64,000 bases of DNA, from positions 2,403,001-2,467,000 of the forward strand of contig NZ_CP130044.1 in assembly GCF_030505395.1 (NCBI RefSeq). The letters are read 5' to 3'. The notes beneath the pieces are model-generated. The model saw only the letters and a program-made list of their open reading frames with translations, made no database searches and had not been told where the DNA came from. A program made the position numbers and the translations under genes. Source of the DNA: Asticcacaulis sp. ZE23SCel15. Its GTDB lineage: Bacteria; Pseudomonadota; Alphaproteobacteria; Caulobacterales; Caulobacteraceae. Of this stretch, positions 8,107-16,393 are shown piece by piece (position 1 is the stretch's first letter; each line of letters begins with the position of its first letter).

Positions 8107-10302
8107 ATGGTCGATGACCAAAACACGCCCGAAAACTCAAATGAAGTACCTGCCGACGCTCCCGTTGAGATGAGTGCCGAGGCCCGTGAGGCGGCGCGCG
8201 AAGACAAGCGCGACGGTTTCCGAAAGGCCGCTTTCCTCAAAAAACACGACGCCAAAAAAGCGGGTGACAAAAAAGGTGCTGCCGCCGCCCATTCGGGTGA
8301 ACGCATCGCCAAGGTTCTGGCGCGCGCGGGCATTGCCTCACGCCGCGAAGTTGAGCGCTTGATTGGTCTGGGCAAGATCAAGGTCAATGGCCGCATCCTG
8401 GATACACCGGCGACCCTGATTAAACCTGACGATCAGGTCACCGTGGACGGCAAGCCGGTCGGTAAGGCCGAACCTACGCGCGTGTGGCGCTACCATAAGC
8501 CGGTCGGCCTGGTGACCACCCATTCTGACCCCCAAGACCGCCCGACTGTGTTTGCCAACCTGCCCGAAGGCTTGCCACGGGTGATTTCGGTTGGCCGCCT
8601 CGATCTCAATTCCGAAGGCCTGCTGCTGCTGACCAATGATGGTGGCTTGGCGCGGTCGCTTGAATTACCGTCGTCGGGCTGGATACGCACCTATCGCGTC
8701 CGCGCTTTGGGGCGCACGACGCAGGAGCGCCTGGATCGCCTGAAAGACGGTTTGACCGTCGAAGGCGTGCACTATGGCTCGATGGATGCCAAGCTCGATA
8801 AGGCGCAGGAAAAGGCCGATGGCCGCGCCAATCTGTGGCTGACCGTGTCGCTGACCGAAGGCAAGAACCGCGAAGTTCGTAAGGTGCTTGAGGCCATTGG
8901 TCTTAAGGTCAACCGTCTGATCCGTCTGGCGTACGGCCCGTTCCAGTTGGGTGATCTGCCAACCGGTGAGGCTGAGGAAATCGGTCCGCGCGTGATCCGC
9001 GAAATGCTGAGTGGCGTGGTGCCGTTGAACAATTTGCCGCTGGAAGGCGCGTCCCAGACCGCCGATGCCCCGCGTCGTGGTCGCGATGATGCCCGCGATG
9101 GCAACCGCTCTGACGGCGGCCGCTCAAACGAGGGGCGTCGTGGCGGAGGCGATCGTTTCAGCGACAAACGCGGATTTGGGGATAAGCCGGCGTTTGGCGA
9201 CCGCAAATCCTTTGGCGACAAAAAACCGTTCGGGGATAAGCCGCGTTCAGATCGCGGCGGCGACAATGCTGGCTGGCGTCCGAAGTTCACGGATGACCGC
9301 GATTTCAAGGAACGTGATTTCGATCATCGTCCGCGCTTTGAAGGCGATGGCGATGCCAAAGACCGCAATCCGCGCCCGGAATTTTCGGATCGCCCACGCC
9401 GCGATTTTGGCGACAAACCACGCTTTGATAAACCCAAATTCGACAAACCCAGAGGTGAGGGCGCGGGGACTGAACGTCCGCGCTTCGACAAACCGCGGGA
9501 AGGTTTCTCCGCGCGGGGTGATCGCCCTGACCGCAGCGGTTTTGGTGACAAGCCGCGCTTTGATAAACCCAGATTTGACAGACCCGCTGGCGACCGTCCG
9601 GAGCGTGGCGGCTTCGGCGACAAACCTCGCGGCGATTTCAAACCCCGTGGCGATTTCAAACCCAGATCAGATAGGCCTGCTGGCGATCGCCCTGATCGCG
9701 GTGGATTTGGCGACAAACCTCGTTTTGATAAGCCCCGGTTCGACAGACCGTCCGGTGACCGTCCGGAGCGTGGCGGTTTCGGGGATAAGCCTCGCGGTGA
9801 TTTCAAACCCAGATCTGACAGACCAGCCGGTGATCGTCCTGATCGTGGTGGGTTCGGTGACAAACCTCGTGGTGATTTCAAGCCTCGCGGTGACCGTCCT
9901 GATCGTGGTGGGTTCGGTGACAAACCTCGTGGTGATTTCAAGCCTCGCGGTGACCGTCCTGATCGTGGTGGTTTCGGCGACAAGCCGCGTGGCGATTTCA
10001 AGCCTCGCGGTGACCGTCCTGACCGTGGTGGATTCGGAGACAAACCTCGTGGTGATTTCAAGCCTCGTGGTGACCGTCCTGACCGTGGCGGCTTCGGTGA
10101 CAAGCCGCGTGGCGATTTCAAACCTCGCGGTGATCGCCCCGAAGGTGGCCGACCCTCCTTTGGCGGAAAGCCCTCATTTGGTAGTAAACCGTCCGGTGGT
10201 CGTCCGTCTTTCTCTAAGCCAGGCGGTGCGGGCCCCAGATCTTCGGCCCCCCGTTCATCCGGCCCTCGTTTTGATGGCCCGCGTAAGCCCAGAGGCGAAT
10301 AG
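8107..10302 (+). CDS. rluB: 23S rRNA pseudouridine synthase RluB-like, with a long basic repetitive tail
   Basis: Isomerises uridine to pseudouridine in 23S rRNA (RluB/RsuA family). The first 60 residues are charged and unstructured. An S4 RNA-binding domain follows (about 65-118), then the catalytic domain with Asp166 in VGRLDLNSEGLLLLTNDGG and the KNREVRKVLEAIGLKVNRLIR motif, ending near residue 300. The remaining 430 residues are low complexity, built from GDKPRFDKP and DRGGFGDKPRGDFKP units and rich in Arg, Gly, Asp and Phe. This is an RGG-like, probably disordered RNA-binding tail. It more than doubles the usual length of about 290. The tail DNA holds tandem 60-bp repeats, so its length may vary between strains. 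The gene is followed 5 bp later by rsmD, another rRNA modifier, which suggests an operon. Confidence 0.92.
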   Translation: MVDDQNTPENSNEVPADAPVEMSAEAREAAREDKRDGFRKAAFLKKHDAKKAGDKKGAAAAHSGERIAKVLARAGIASRREVERLIGLGKIKVNGRILDTPATLIKPDDQVTVDGKPVGKAEPTRVWRYHKPVGLVTTHSDPQDRPTVFANLPEGLPRVISVGRLDLNSEGLLLLTNDGGLARSLELPSSGWIRTYRVRALGRTTQERLDRLKDGLTVEGVHYGSMDAKLDKAQEKADGRANLWLTVSLTEGKNREVRKVLEAIGLKVNRLIRLAYGPFQLGDLPTGEAEEIGPRVIREMLSGVVPLNNLPLEGASQTADAPRRGRDDARDGNRSDGGRSNEGRRGGGDRFSDKRGFGDKPAFGDRKSFGDKKPFGDKPRSDRGGDNAGWRPKFTDDRDFKERDFDHRPRFEGDGDAKDRNPRPEFSDRPRRDFGDKPRFDKPKFDKPRGEGAGTERPRFDKPREGFSARGDRPDRSGFGDKPRFDKPRFDRPAGDRPERGGFGDKPRGDFKPRGDFKPRSDRPAGDRPDRGGFGDKPRFDKPRFDRPSGDRPERGGFGDKPRGDFKPRSDRPAGDRPDRGGFGDKPRGDFKPRGDRPDRGGFGDKPRGDFKPRGDRPDRGGFGDKPRGDFKPRGDRPDRGGFGDKPRGDFKPRGDRPDRGGFGDKPRGDFKPRGDRPEGGRPSFGGKPSFGSKPSGGRPSFSKPGGAGPRSSAPRSSGPRFDGPRKPRGE
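9841..10140 (+). repeat. Five tandem 60-bp repeats in the rluB tail
   Basis: Five consecutive 60-bp units each encode the 20-residue unit DRGGFGDKPRGDFKPRGDRP. The first two are identical; the last three differ mainly at third codon positions, so selection appears to hold the peptide. Looser copies extend upstream to about 9400. Confidence 0.9.
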
Positions 10303-10307
10303 GCCTC

Positions 10308-10883
10308 ATGCGGATCGTCGGCGGAGACTTGAAGGGCCGCGCCATAGCGACACCCGAAGGTAAAACGACGCGCCCGACCTCTGATCGGGCGCGCCAGGCC
10401 GTGTTCAATATTCTTGAGCATGCTGACTGGATGCCCGCCTTATCGGGCCTTCGGGTTATGGATGTGTTCGCAGGCTCCGGCGCGCTGGGGTTTGAGGCCC
10501 TGTCGCGCGGGGCGGCCTTTTGCCTGTTTGTTGAAACCGATGATGACGCGCGCGGGGCCATTCGCGAAAATATCGAAGCGTTTGGCAAATTCGGCGTGAC
10601 CCGCGTGCATCGCCGCGATGCGACCCAATTGGGGATTCGGCCCGCGTCGGCAGGCGCGCCCTTTGATCTTGTGTTCCTGGACCCGCCCTACCACAAGGGG
10701 TTGGGGGAGGTCGCCCTTACTGAGCTGATCGAAGGTAAATGGGTAAGCGAAAATGCCATCGCTGTGCTCGAAAAAGGGGCCGATGAAGCGACGTTTTTGT
10801 CCGAACTGTGGGAAATAATCGACACCCGTAACTATGGTGCGGCGCAGGTTTTCTTCCTGAAACAAAAAATTCTTAAATTATAA
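10308..10883 (+). CDS. rsmD: 16S rRNA (guanine(966)-N2)-methyltransferase
   Basis: Methylates G966 of 16S rRNA with S-adenosylmethionine. The protein has 191 residues, as usual. The N-terminal MRIVGGDLKGR is characteristic of RsmD. The SAM-binding motif I (VFAGSGALGFEALSRGA) is near 53-70 and the catalytic N-methyltransferase motif DPPY is at 125-128. It starts 5 bp after rluB, so rRNA pseudouridylation and methylation genes are co-transcribed here. It ends in an A+T-rich stretch with no clear terminator. Confidence 0.95.
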   Translation: MRIVGGDLKGRAIATPEGKTTRPTSDRARQAVFNILEHADWMPALSGLRVMDVFAGSGALGFEALSRGAAFCLFVETDDDARGAIRENIEAFGKFGVTRVHRRDATQLGIRPASAGAPFDLVFLDPPYHKGLGEVALTELIEGKWVSENAIAVLEKGADEATFLSELWEIIDTRNYGAAQVFFLKQKILKL

Positions 10884-11219
10884 AATATTGATAAATATGG
10901 CTATTTCAGGCCTGCTTCGCGTCATTGTTGTATAATTGGCGCTAGTGGCAAAATAGCGGCTTGACGCCTTTCCAAATCTATCCCCAATATATGCTTAATG
11001 AGGGGTTAAATGCCCGTCATGACCCTCGTCGGGAGCCGGGGGCGGCGCTTTTTTAGGGGCGTCAAAAGCGGGGTAGGGGGCCATGGGGAGAGACAGGCCA
11101 TCCGGCACATACCTTGCAGTACTCGAAACAGTACATGCGCATTTTCGCCTAATTTGAACTTAGGTTCTTTTCGGGCCGGAGAACTGCGCCTCAAGTTAAA
11201 TCACTAAAGGGGTTATGTG
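10884..11219 (+). other. 336-bp region without a recognised gene
   Basis: The first 60 bp are A+T-rich. The rest has G-rich patches (GGGAGCCGGGGGCGGCGC near 11030) and short symmetric segments near 11120, but no open frame I would support and no RNA family I recognise. It is most likely the promoter and long leader of the small gene at 11220. Confidence 0.4.
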
Positions 11220-11390
11220 ATGACTACGCAGACAATGAATATCAACTCGGCGAACATCAACCCGGCGGATACCAAGCCGGTAAAGGGTCGTTCGGACGCC
11301 CTCAAGCTGCTGCTGATTGCAGGCTTAAGCGTGCAGGCGTGGGGCGTGCTGATGGGCCTCAGCCTGATTGTGCTGAATATCGCGCGTTAA
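11220..11390 (+). CDS. Small single-pass membrane protein
   Basis: This 56-residue frame, MTTQTMNINSANINPADTKP and onward, has a polar N-terminus, a basic patch (KPVKGRSDALK) and one hydrophobic segment (about 30-53, LLLIAGLSVQAWGVLMGLSLIVL) ending NIAR. The start ATG 11220 is preceded by AAGGGG at 7 bp, a strong ribosome-binding site. The positive-inside rule would put the N-terminus in the cytoplasm. It is convergent with rimM, 9 bp away. I do not recognise a family. The good ribosome-binding site and clean membrane helix make it more likely real than chance. Confidence 0.65.
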   Translation: MTTQTMNINSANINPADTKPVKGRSDALKLLLIAGLSVQAWGVLMGLSLIVLNIAR

Positions 11391-11399
11391 ATTTAGCGC

Positions 11400-11939
11400 T
11401 TAGGGCTGTTCCGCATCCGATGGTTCAGCCTGAGTTTCCGGCGGCAGTTCGATCACGACATAGCCGCCGGTGACCGAGACTTCGGGTACATTTTCGCGCG
11501 TGAAGGCCAGATAGAAACTGGCGCCTGATTTCGGCTGGATGTCCAGCAAATCGCCCGCGCCGAAATTATCGACATTTTTGATGCGGCCCACGACTTCGCC
11601 GCTGCCGTTACGGGCCTCTAAGCCGATCAGGTCGGTGATGTAGAAATCGTCTTCGTCTTCGGGTTCGGCAAAGGCTAAGCGCGGCACATAGAGCTTAAGC
11701 GCTTTGAGCTTATCGGCCTTATCCTTATCATCGATCCCGTCGGCGCGTACGACTAGAGCGCCCTTATGGGCGCGGGCCCCCGTCAGGCTTAGGGCGGGTT
11801 CGCCTTTATCGTTAAACAGCGGGTTATATTCCAGCACGCTGAGCGGGTCGGCGGTATAGCTCAACAGCTTGAACTCGCCCTTGACGCCGAATGACGCGGC
11901 CACCTGGGCGACAAAGATAAGGTCGGATTTTTCGGTCAT
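11400..11939 (-). CDS. rimM: Ribosome maturation factor RimM
   Basis: Assists maturation of the 30S head by binding ribosomal protein S19. I place the start at ATG 11939 (MTEKSDLIFVAQVAASFGVKGEF); 19 codons upstream are open but unlike the family. The protein has 179 residues. The N-terminal RimM beta-barrel spans about 1-90 and the C-terminal PRC-barrel follows (DFYITDLIGLEARNGSGEVVGRI, then GAGDLLDI and the terminal VIELPPE). An acidic tail (EPSDAEQP) ends it. It follows ffh and rpsP on the minus strand. In most alphaproteobacteria trmD and rplS come next; here a convergent small gene does. Confidence 0.93.
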   Translation of the reverse strand: MTEKSDLIFVAQVAASFGVKGEFKLLSYTADPLSVLEYNPLFNDKGEPALSLTGARAHKGALVVRADGIDDKDKADKLKALKLYVPRLAFAEPEDEDDFYITDLIGLEARNGSGEVVGRIKNVDNFGAGDLLDIQPKSGASFYLAFTRENVPEVSVTGGYVVIELPPETQAEPSDAEQP

Positions 11940-11989
11940 TGAGATATCCAAAACAATAAGGCCGGAACATATATATGCCCCGGCCTTAT

Positions 11990-12478
11990 TCAGCAAATTA
12001 TGAAGCCAATTAAGCTTCGGTCGAACTCTTCGGAAGCCGGGGCTTCTTCGGCAGGGGCTTCTTCAACCGCAGCCGGTTCTTCAACCGGGGCAGCGGCCGC
12101 AGCCGCGGCTTCTTCTTTGGCGGCAGCTTCGGCGTCGAGACGGTCCTGCTCACGTTGGGCACGTTCAGCGGCGCGTTCCTGAGCCTTCTTGCCCGGTGTA
12201 CCCTTTTGCGGGTTGTTGCCGTGTTCCCACTTTACCAGGCCTTCTTTGGCCAGAAAGCGCGCGACGCGGTCGGTCGGCTGCGCGCCTTTTTTTAGCCAGT
12301 CAGCGATGGCTTCAACCTTAAGCGTGACGCGGGCCTCGTTGTCCTTGCCCAGCATTGGGTTGTAGGCGCCAACCTTTGCGATGAACTTACCGTCGCGGGG
12401 GGCGGCGGCGTCAGCAATAACGATGTGGTAGTACGGGCGCTTCTTGGAGCCACCGCGCGACAGACGAATTTTCAACAT
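11990..12478 (-). CDS. rpsP: 30S ribosomal protein S16, C-terminus probably shifted
   Basis: Core 30S protein. The S16 domain ([23 protein letters not shown] through [13 protein letters not shown]) fills the first 90 residues. A charged Ala/Glu-rich extension follows, common in alphaproteobacteria. As sequenced, the protein has 162 residues and ends [13 protein letters not shown], an unusually hydrophobic end. If GAGTTC (minus strand; plus-strand 12023-12028) is read as GAGTC, the frame gives EESTEA and stops at 12010, which suits the acidic tail better. The S16 domain itself is unaffected, so function should be intact. It lies between ffh and rimM in the expected order. Confidence 0.94.
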   Translation of the reverse strand: MLKIRLSRGGSKKRPYYHIVIADAAAPRDGKFIAKVGAYNPMLGKDNEARVTLKVEAIADWLKKGAQPTDRVARFLAKEGLVKWEHGNNPQKGTPGKKAQERAAERAQREQDRLDAEAAAKEEAAAAAAAPVEEPAAVEEAPAEEAPASEEFDRSLIGFIIC

Positions 12479-12519
12479 GATATAAGATCCTTTGAGAGAT
12501 TAGATTTAAAGCGTTTCAG

Positions 12520-14103
12520 TTATTTCTTTTTCGGGTCGAAGGGGTTGCCCCCACCAAGTCCGGGAAGTCCGCCACTGCCGAGGCCGGGTAATCCCGCAAG
12601 CCCGCCAGCAGGAAGATTTGGTAATTTACCTGCGCCCAGTTGCTTAAGCCGTTCCATATCAACGGCGGCATTTTCACCGATGGCGAGGTTGGGATCACCT
12701 TTGAGGGCCTTACCCATTTGCTGCATCTGAGCCATGTTTGGACCGCCGCCCATACCGAGCATCTTGGCCATAGCGCCCATGCCGCCACCGCGCCCACCGG
12801 TATTGCGCGCCATCATCTTAAAGGCGTCAGCCATCTGACGGTGCTGTTTCAAAAGGCGGTTGATTTCGGCGACATCGACACCGGCCCCAGCGGCGACACG
12901 GCGCTTGCGTGACGCATTGAGTATATCGGGTTTTTTGCGTTCCAACTTGGTCATGGAGGAGATGATCGCCACCTGACGGGCGAACATCTTATCGGACATG
13001 TCCAGATCGCTGATCTGCTTCTTGATCTTTTGCACGCCGGGCAGCAGGCCCATGATCCCCTGCATACCACCCATTTTTTGCATCTGGCCAAGTTGATCGG
13101 CCAGATCGTTGAGGTCAAACTGGCCCTTAGACAGCTTCTTGGCCATTTGCTCGGCCTTGGCGGCATCAAGCTCTTGCGCGGCCTTTTCAACCAGAGCGAC
13201 GACATCGCCCTGACCTAAGATCCGACCGGCAATACGTTTGGCATCAAAGACATCGAGCGCTTCGATCTTTTCACCGGCGCCGAGGAACTTGATCGGCAGG
13301 CCGGTCGTGGCGCGCATGCTGAGCATGGCCCCGCCGCGCGCATCACCATCGGCGCGGGTCAGGATCAGGCCGGTCAGCGGCAGGCGAGCATGGAAGGCTT
13401 CGGCGGTACGTACCGCGTCCTGACCGGTCAGGCTGTCGGCCACCAGGAACGTCTCGGTCGGGCTTGAGATTTTGGCAATCTCAGCCGCCTCGGCCATCAG
13501 GGTTTCATCGAGCGTGGTGCGACCGGCGGTATCGAGGATCAGAACATCAAAGCCCTGAAGCTTGGCCGATTGCAAAGCACGGCGTGTGATCTCAATTGCG
13601 GACTGACCCGCCACGATCGGCAGGACATCGACGCCGACCTGATCGCCCAGCAGTTTCAGTTGCTCCATAGCCGCCGGTCTGCGGGTATCGAGCGAGGCCA
13701 TCATGACCTTTTTGCGATCAAATTTCGAAAGACGCAGCGCCAGCTTGGCCGAGGTCGTGGTCTTACCCGACCCTTGCAGGCCGGCCATCAGGATCACGAC
13801 CGGCGGCACGGCGGCCAGATTGAGCGGTTCCGGCTCTTCGCCGCCCAGCATGTCGATCAGGCCGTCATAGACGACCTTGACCACCTGATCGGCGGGCTTA
13901 ACGGCCTTGATTATGGCTTCGCCGGTCGCCAGTTCGCGGGCCTTATCCATGAACTTGCGCACGACCGGCAGGGCGACATCGGCCTCAAGCAGAGCGACCC
14001 GCACTTCACGCAGGGCTTCGTCAACGTCCTTTTCCGAAAGGACGCCACGGCCACTCAGTCGGTCAAACAGTCCCGATAGGCGCTCGTTTAAGCTATCAAA
14101 CAT
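12520..14103 (-). CDS. ffh: Signal recognition particle protein Ffh
   Basis: SRP54 GTPase that binds signal peptides and 4.5S RNA and delivers ribosomes to FtsY at the membrane. The protein has 527 residues. The N domain spans about 1-90. The G domain has the P-loop GLQGSGKTTTSAKLA, DTRRPAA, DTAGR and TRADGDARGG. The M domain has MGGMQGIMGLLPGVQKIKKQI and the RNA-binding RKRRVAAGAG segment. The last 100 residues are Gly/Met/Leu-rich and end GGGNPFDPKKK. This is longer than the 453-residue E. coli protein, as in other alphaproteobacteria. It heads ffh-rpsP-rimM. A terminator-like hairpin sits 50 bp before its start. No SRP RNA gene was seen nearby. Confidence 0.96.
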   Translation of the reverse strand: MFDSLNERLSGLFDRLSGRGVLSEKDVDEALREVRVALLEADVALPVVRKFMDKARELATGEAIIKAVKPADQVVKVVYDGLIDMLGGEEPEPLNLAAVPPVVILMAGLQGSGKTTTSAKLALRLSKFDRKKVMMASLDTRRPAAMEQLKLLGDQVGVDVLPIVAGQSAIEITRRALQSAKLQGFDVLILDTAGRTTLDETLMAEAAEIAKISSPTETFLVADSLTGQDAVRTAEAFHARLPLTGLILTRADGDARGGAMLSMRATTGLPIKFLGAGEKIEALDVFDAKRIAGRILGQGDVVALVEKAAQELDAAKAEQMAKKLSKGQFDLNDLADQLGQMQKMGGMQGIMGLLPGVQKIKKQISDLDMSDKMFARQVAIISSMTKLERKKPDILNASRKRRVAAGAGVDVAEINRLLKQHRQMADAFKMMARNTGGRGGGMGAMAKMLGMGGGPNMAQMQQMGKALKGDPNLAIGENAAVDMERLKQLGAGKLPNLPAGGLAGLPGLGSGGLPGLGGGNPFDPKKK

Positions 14104-14153
14104 GGTAGCGAGTCAAACCTCAAAATCCTCATATCTGGCACCCGCGATTTTGA

Positions 14154-14192
14154 ACAACAAAAAGACCCCGAGAACGCAACGCGTTGTCGGGG
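14154..14192 (-). terminator. Rho-independent terminator between mutL and ffh
   Basis: On the minus strand CCCCGA and TCGGGG enclose a second stem, AACGC-GTT-GCGTT, followed by TCTTTTTG. It would end mutL transcripts. Because it is only 50 bp before ffh, it could instead act as an attenuator if the ffh promoter lies upstream in 14193-14325. Confidence 0.75.
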
Positions 14193-14325
14193 AGCCTTCC
14201 CATCCCTGTCCGGTCGTAGTGCCGGGGTCATGATGGCGAAGGTTTGTCGTCAAAAGCGCTGGAGGGCGCCAATGTGTCGGGCCTTTTGCGCGGTTTCGTC
14301 TTAAGAGTTCAAGCCCCGATAGGCT

Positions 14326-16197
14326 TTAACGCCGCCCGAACAGCTTTTCGATATCCTTGAGTTTTAGTTCGACATAGGTGGGGCGGCCGTGATTGCATTG
14401 ACCGGAATGGGGCGTGGCCTCCATCTGGCGCAGCAGGGCGTTCATCTCTTCGCCCGTCAGTCGTCTGCCGGCGCGCACCGAATTGCGACAGGCCATATTA
14501 CCGCAGATTTCGGCCATGCGTTCCTTGAGCGCCAGAGCCTGACCGTGTTCGGCAATATCATCGGCCAGATCGCAGATCAGAGCCCCGACATCGCAATCGC
14601 CGAGCAGGGCCGGGATTTCGCGCACCAATATGGATGATGGCCCAAAGGCTTCGATGGCCAGTCCCATGACATCGAGATCGGCCTGCTTGGTCATCAGGCG
14701 CGACACATCGGCGGGTTCCAGATCGACAATTTCCGGGATCAGCAGGCTTTGGCGGGCGACATGGCCCTGCGCCATCGCGGTTTTCATCTGCTCATAGACC
14801 AGCCGTTCATGGGCGGCGTGCTGATCGACGATGACCAGGCCATCGCTGGTTTGGGCGAGGATATAGGTCTCATGGATTTGCGCGCGCGCCGCCCCTAACG
14901 GATGCTGGGTCGCGATGTCTGCGGGGGGCGCGGACAGTTCGATATCGGCAATAGCCTCGGCCAGTTCACCGTAGTGCGGCAACATGTCAGCCTCGACCCG
15001 CGCAGACGGCATGAAAGCGGGCGTCGACATATAGTTGGGATGTGGCGCGTCGAGCGAATAGGCCGGACGGGGGGCAGGCGTCGGATACTGATACCCCAAG
15101 CTGGGTTGAAACGGCGCAATCTGCGGGCGCAGTCCAGACAGCGCCTGATCCGCCACGGTGGTGGCCGCACGGTGACCGGCGGAGGCCAGCGCATGTTTCA
15201 ACGCGCCGATAATCAGGCCGCGCACCAGGTTCGGATCACGGAAACGCACTTCGGTCTTGGCCGGATGGACGTTGACGTCCAAATCTTGCGGGTCGATATC
15301 GAGATAAAGCACCGCCATCGGGTGGCGATCTCTAGCCAGAAAATCGGCATAGGCCCCGCGCAGAGCCCCTTGCAGCAGCTTATCGCGCACCGGACGGCCA
15401 TTGACGAACAGGTACTGATGCTGGCCATTGCCGCGCGAAAAGGTTGGCAAACCGGCATAGCCGGTCAGGCGCACGCCTTCGCGACCCTGATCAATCAGCA
15501 GCGAATTGCGTCCGAAATCCTCGCCCAAAATGGCGGCCAGCCGCTTCAGGCGGCCCTCAAAGCCCGGTGTTTCGGCAAATAGGCGCAACTGACGCTTACC
15601 GTCCAGTTCCAGCGTAAAGCCGACATCTTCGTGGGCCATGGCCTGCCGTTTGACTTCTTCGGCAATGGCCATGTTCTCAGAGCGGTCGGTCTTCATGAAC
15701 TTAAGCCGGGCCGGGGTGGCGTAGAACAGGTCTTTCAGTTCGACCCGCGTGCCGTGCGGGCGCGAAAAGGCGGCAGGGCGCAAGGGCGCAATCCGTCCGC
15801 CATCGACTTCAATGGCGAAGGCGGCGTCCTGATCGGCGGGCTTTGAGATGATGTTAAGCCGCGCCACCGACCCCATCGACGGCAGGGCTTCGCCGCGAAA
15901 GCCTAGGGTCTGGATGTGCAGCAGGTCCCAGGTGCCATCGGCCTGCGGTTTCAGCTTTGAGGTAGCGTGCCGTTCGACCGCCAGCGGCAGATCGATCTCG
16001 GACATGCCGCGCCCGTTGTCCTCAATGATAATGCGCGACAGCCCGCCCATTTCGGCCTGAATGTCGATGCTGCGCGCCCCGGCATCAATGGCGTTTTCAA
16101 CCAGTTCCTTGATGGCGGATGACGGGCGCTCGACCACCTCGCCAGCGGCGATGCGGTTGATGGTTTCGGTAGGGAGGCGGGCGATGATCGAAGACAT
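14326..16197 (-). CDS. mutL: DNA mismatch repair protein MutL
   Basis: Mismatch-repair ATPase that links MutS recognition to strand incision. The protein has 623 residues. The N-terminal GHKL ATPase begins at [19 protein letters not shown], with [17 protein letters not shown] and [11 protein letters not shown] proline-rich linker (about 335-400) leads to the C-terminal dimerisation domain. This holds [13 protein letters not shown], which fits the DQHA-x2-E-x4-E endonuclease motif, plus ACRNSVRAG and GQCNHGRPT. The enzyme should therefore nick DNA itself, as expected for a lineage without MutH. It is followed by a terminator and then ffh. A repeat doublet lies upstream of its start. Confidence 0.96.
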   Translation of the reverse strand: MSSIIARLPTETINRIAAGEVVERPSSAIKELVENAIDAGARSIDIQAEMGGLSRIIIEDNGRGMSEIDLPLAVERHATSKLKPQADGTWDLLHIQTLGFRGEALPSMGSVARLNIISKPADQDAAFAIEVDGGRIAPLRPAAFSRPHGTRVELKDLFYATPARLKFMKTDRSENMAIAEEVKRQAMAHEDVGFTLELDGKRQLRLFAETPGFEGRLKRLAAILGEDFGRNSLLIDQGREGVRLTGYAGLPTFSRGNGQHQYLFVNGRPVRDKLLQGALRGAYADFLARDRHPMAVLYLDIDPQDLDVNVHPAKTEVRFRDPNLVRGLIIGALKHALASAGHRAATTVADQALSGLRPQIAPFQPSLGYQYPTPAPRPAYSLDAPHPNYMSTPAFMPSARVEADMLPHYGELAEAIADIELSAPPADIATQHPLGAARAQIHETYILAQTSDGLVIVDQHAAHERLVYEQMKTAMAQGHVARQSLLIPEIVDLEPADVSRLMTKQADLDVMGLAIEAFGPSSILVREIPALLGDCDVGALICDLADDIAEHGQALALKERMAEICGNMACRNSVRAGRRLTGEEMNALLRQMEATPHSGQCNHGRPTYVELKLKDIEKLFGRR

Positions 16198-16238
16198 AGG
16201 CTCAATTTAGGTGAGTCCATGCCTGCGGGCAATGGAAG

Positions 16239-16300
16239 AACTCCCCCTGTTGCAGGGGGAGCTGTCATTTGAGGGTAACGTCAAATGACAGAGGGGGTAA
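16239..16300 (+). repeat. CTCCCC palindromic element, left half of a doublet
   Basis: CTCCCCCT-gttgc-AGGGGGAG, then TGTCATTTGA-gggtaacg-TCAAATGACA, then GAGGGGGTAA. The second stem is a perfect 10-bp pair unlike that of other copies. With its partner it forms a unit (16238-16384) bounded by 11-bp perfect inverted repeats (GAACTCCCCCT). Confidence 0.85.
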
Positions 16301-16320
16301 ATAAACGGGTGAGGAAAGAT

Positions 16321-16383
16321 TACCCCCTCTGAGATCAAAACCTAATGGTCTTGATCTCAGCTCCCCCTCCAAGAGGGGGAGTT
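16321..16383 (-). repeat. CTCCCC palindromic element, right half of a doublet
   Basis: It is inverted relative to the copy at 16239, with 20 bp between them. On the minus strand: AACTCCCCCTCTTGGAGGGGG, then the stem CTGAGATCAA...TTGATCTCAG, then AGAGGGGGTA. Its second stem differs from its partner's but is again perfectly paired. Confidence 0.85.
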
Positions 16384-16393
16384 CTAAAATTGG

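Noticed and set aside
9841-10140. 60-bp tandem units as a possible CRISPR array
   Set aside because: The units are contiguous with no unique spacers, lie inside a coding frame and vary at third codon positions.
9065-10421. Long open frames in other frames over the rluB tail (432 and 365 residues)
   Set aside because: They are by-products of the repetitive Arg/Gly/Pro codons of rluB. They lack ribosome-binding sites and have low-complexity, non-family sequences.
14104-14325. SRP (4.5S) RNA gene next to ffh
   Set aside because: The conserved GGAAG-type tetraloop region and long rod pairing are not present; only a terminator-like hairpin is seen.
16238-16384. Repeat doublet as a simple bidirectional terminator
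   Set aside because: The multi-hairpin layout, 11-bp outer repeats and similar copies elsewhere fit a dispersed element better; there is no T run after the stems.
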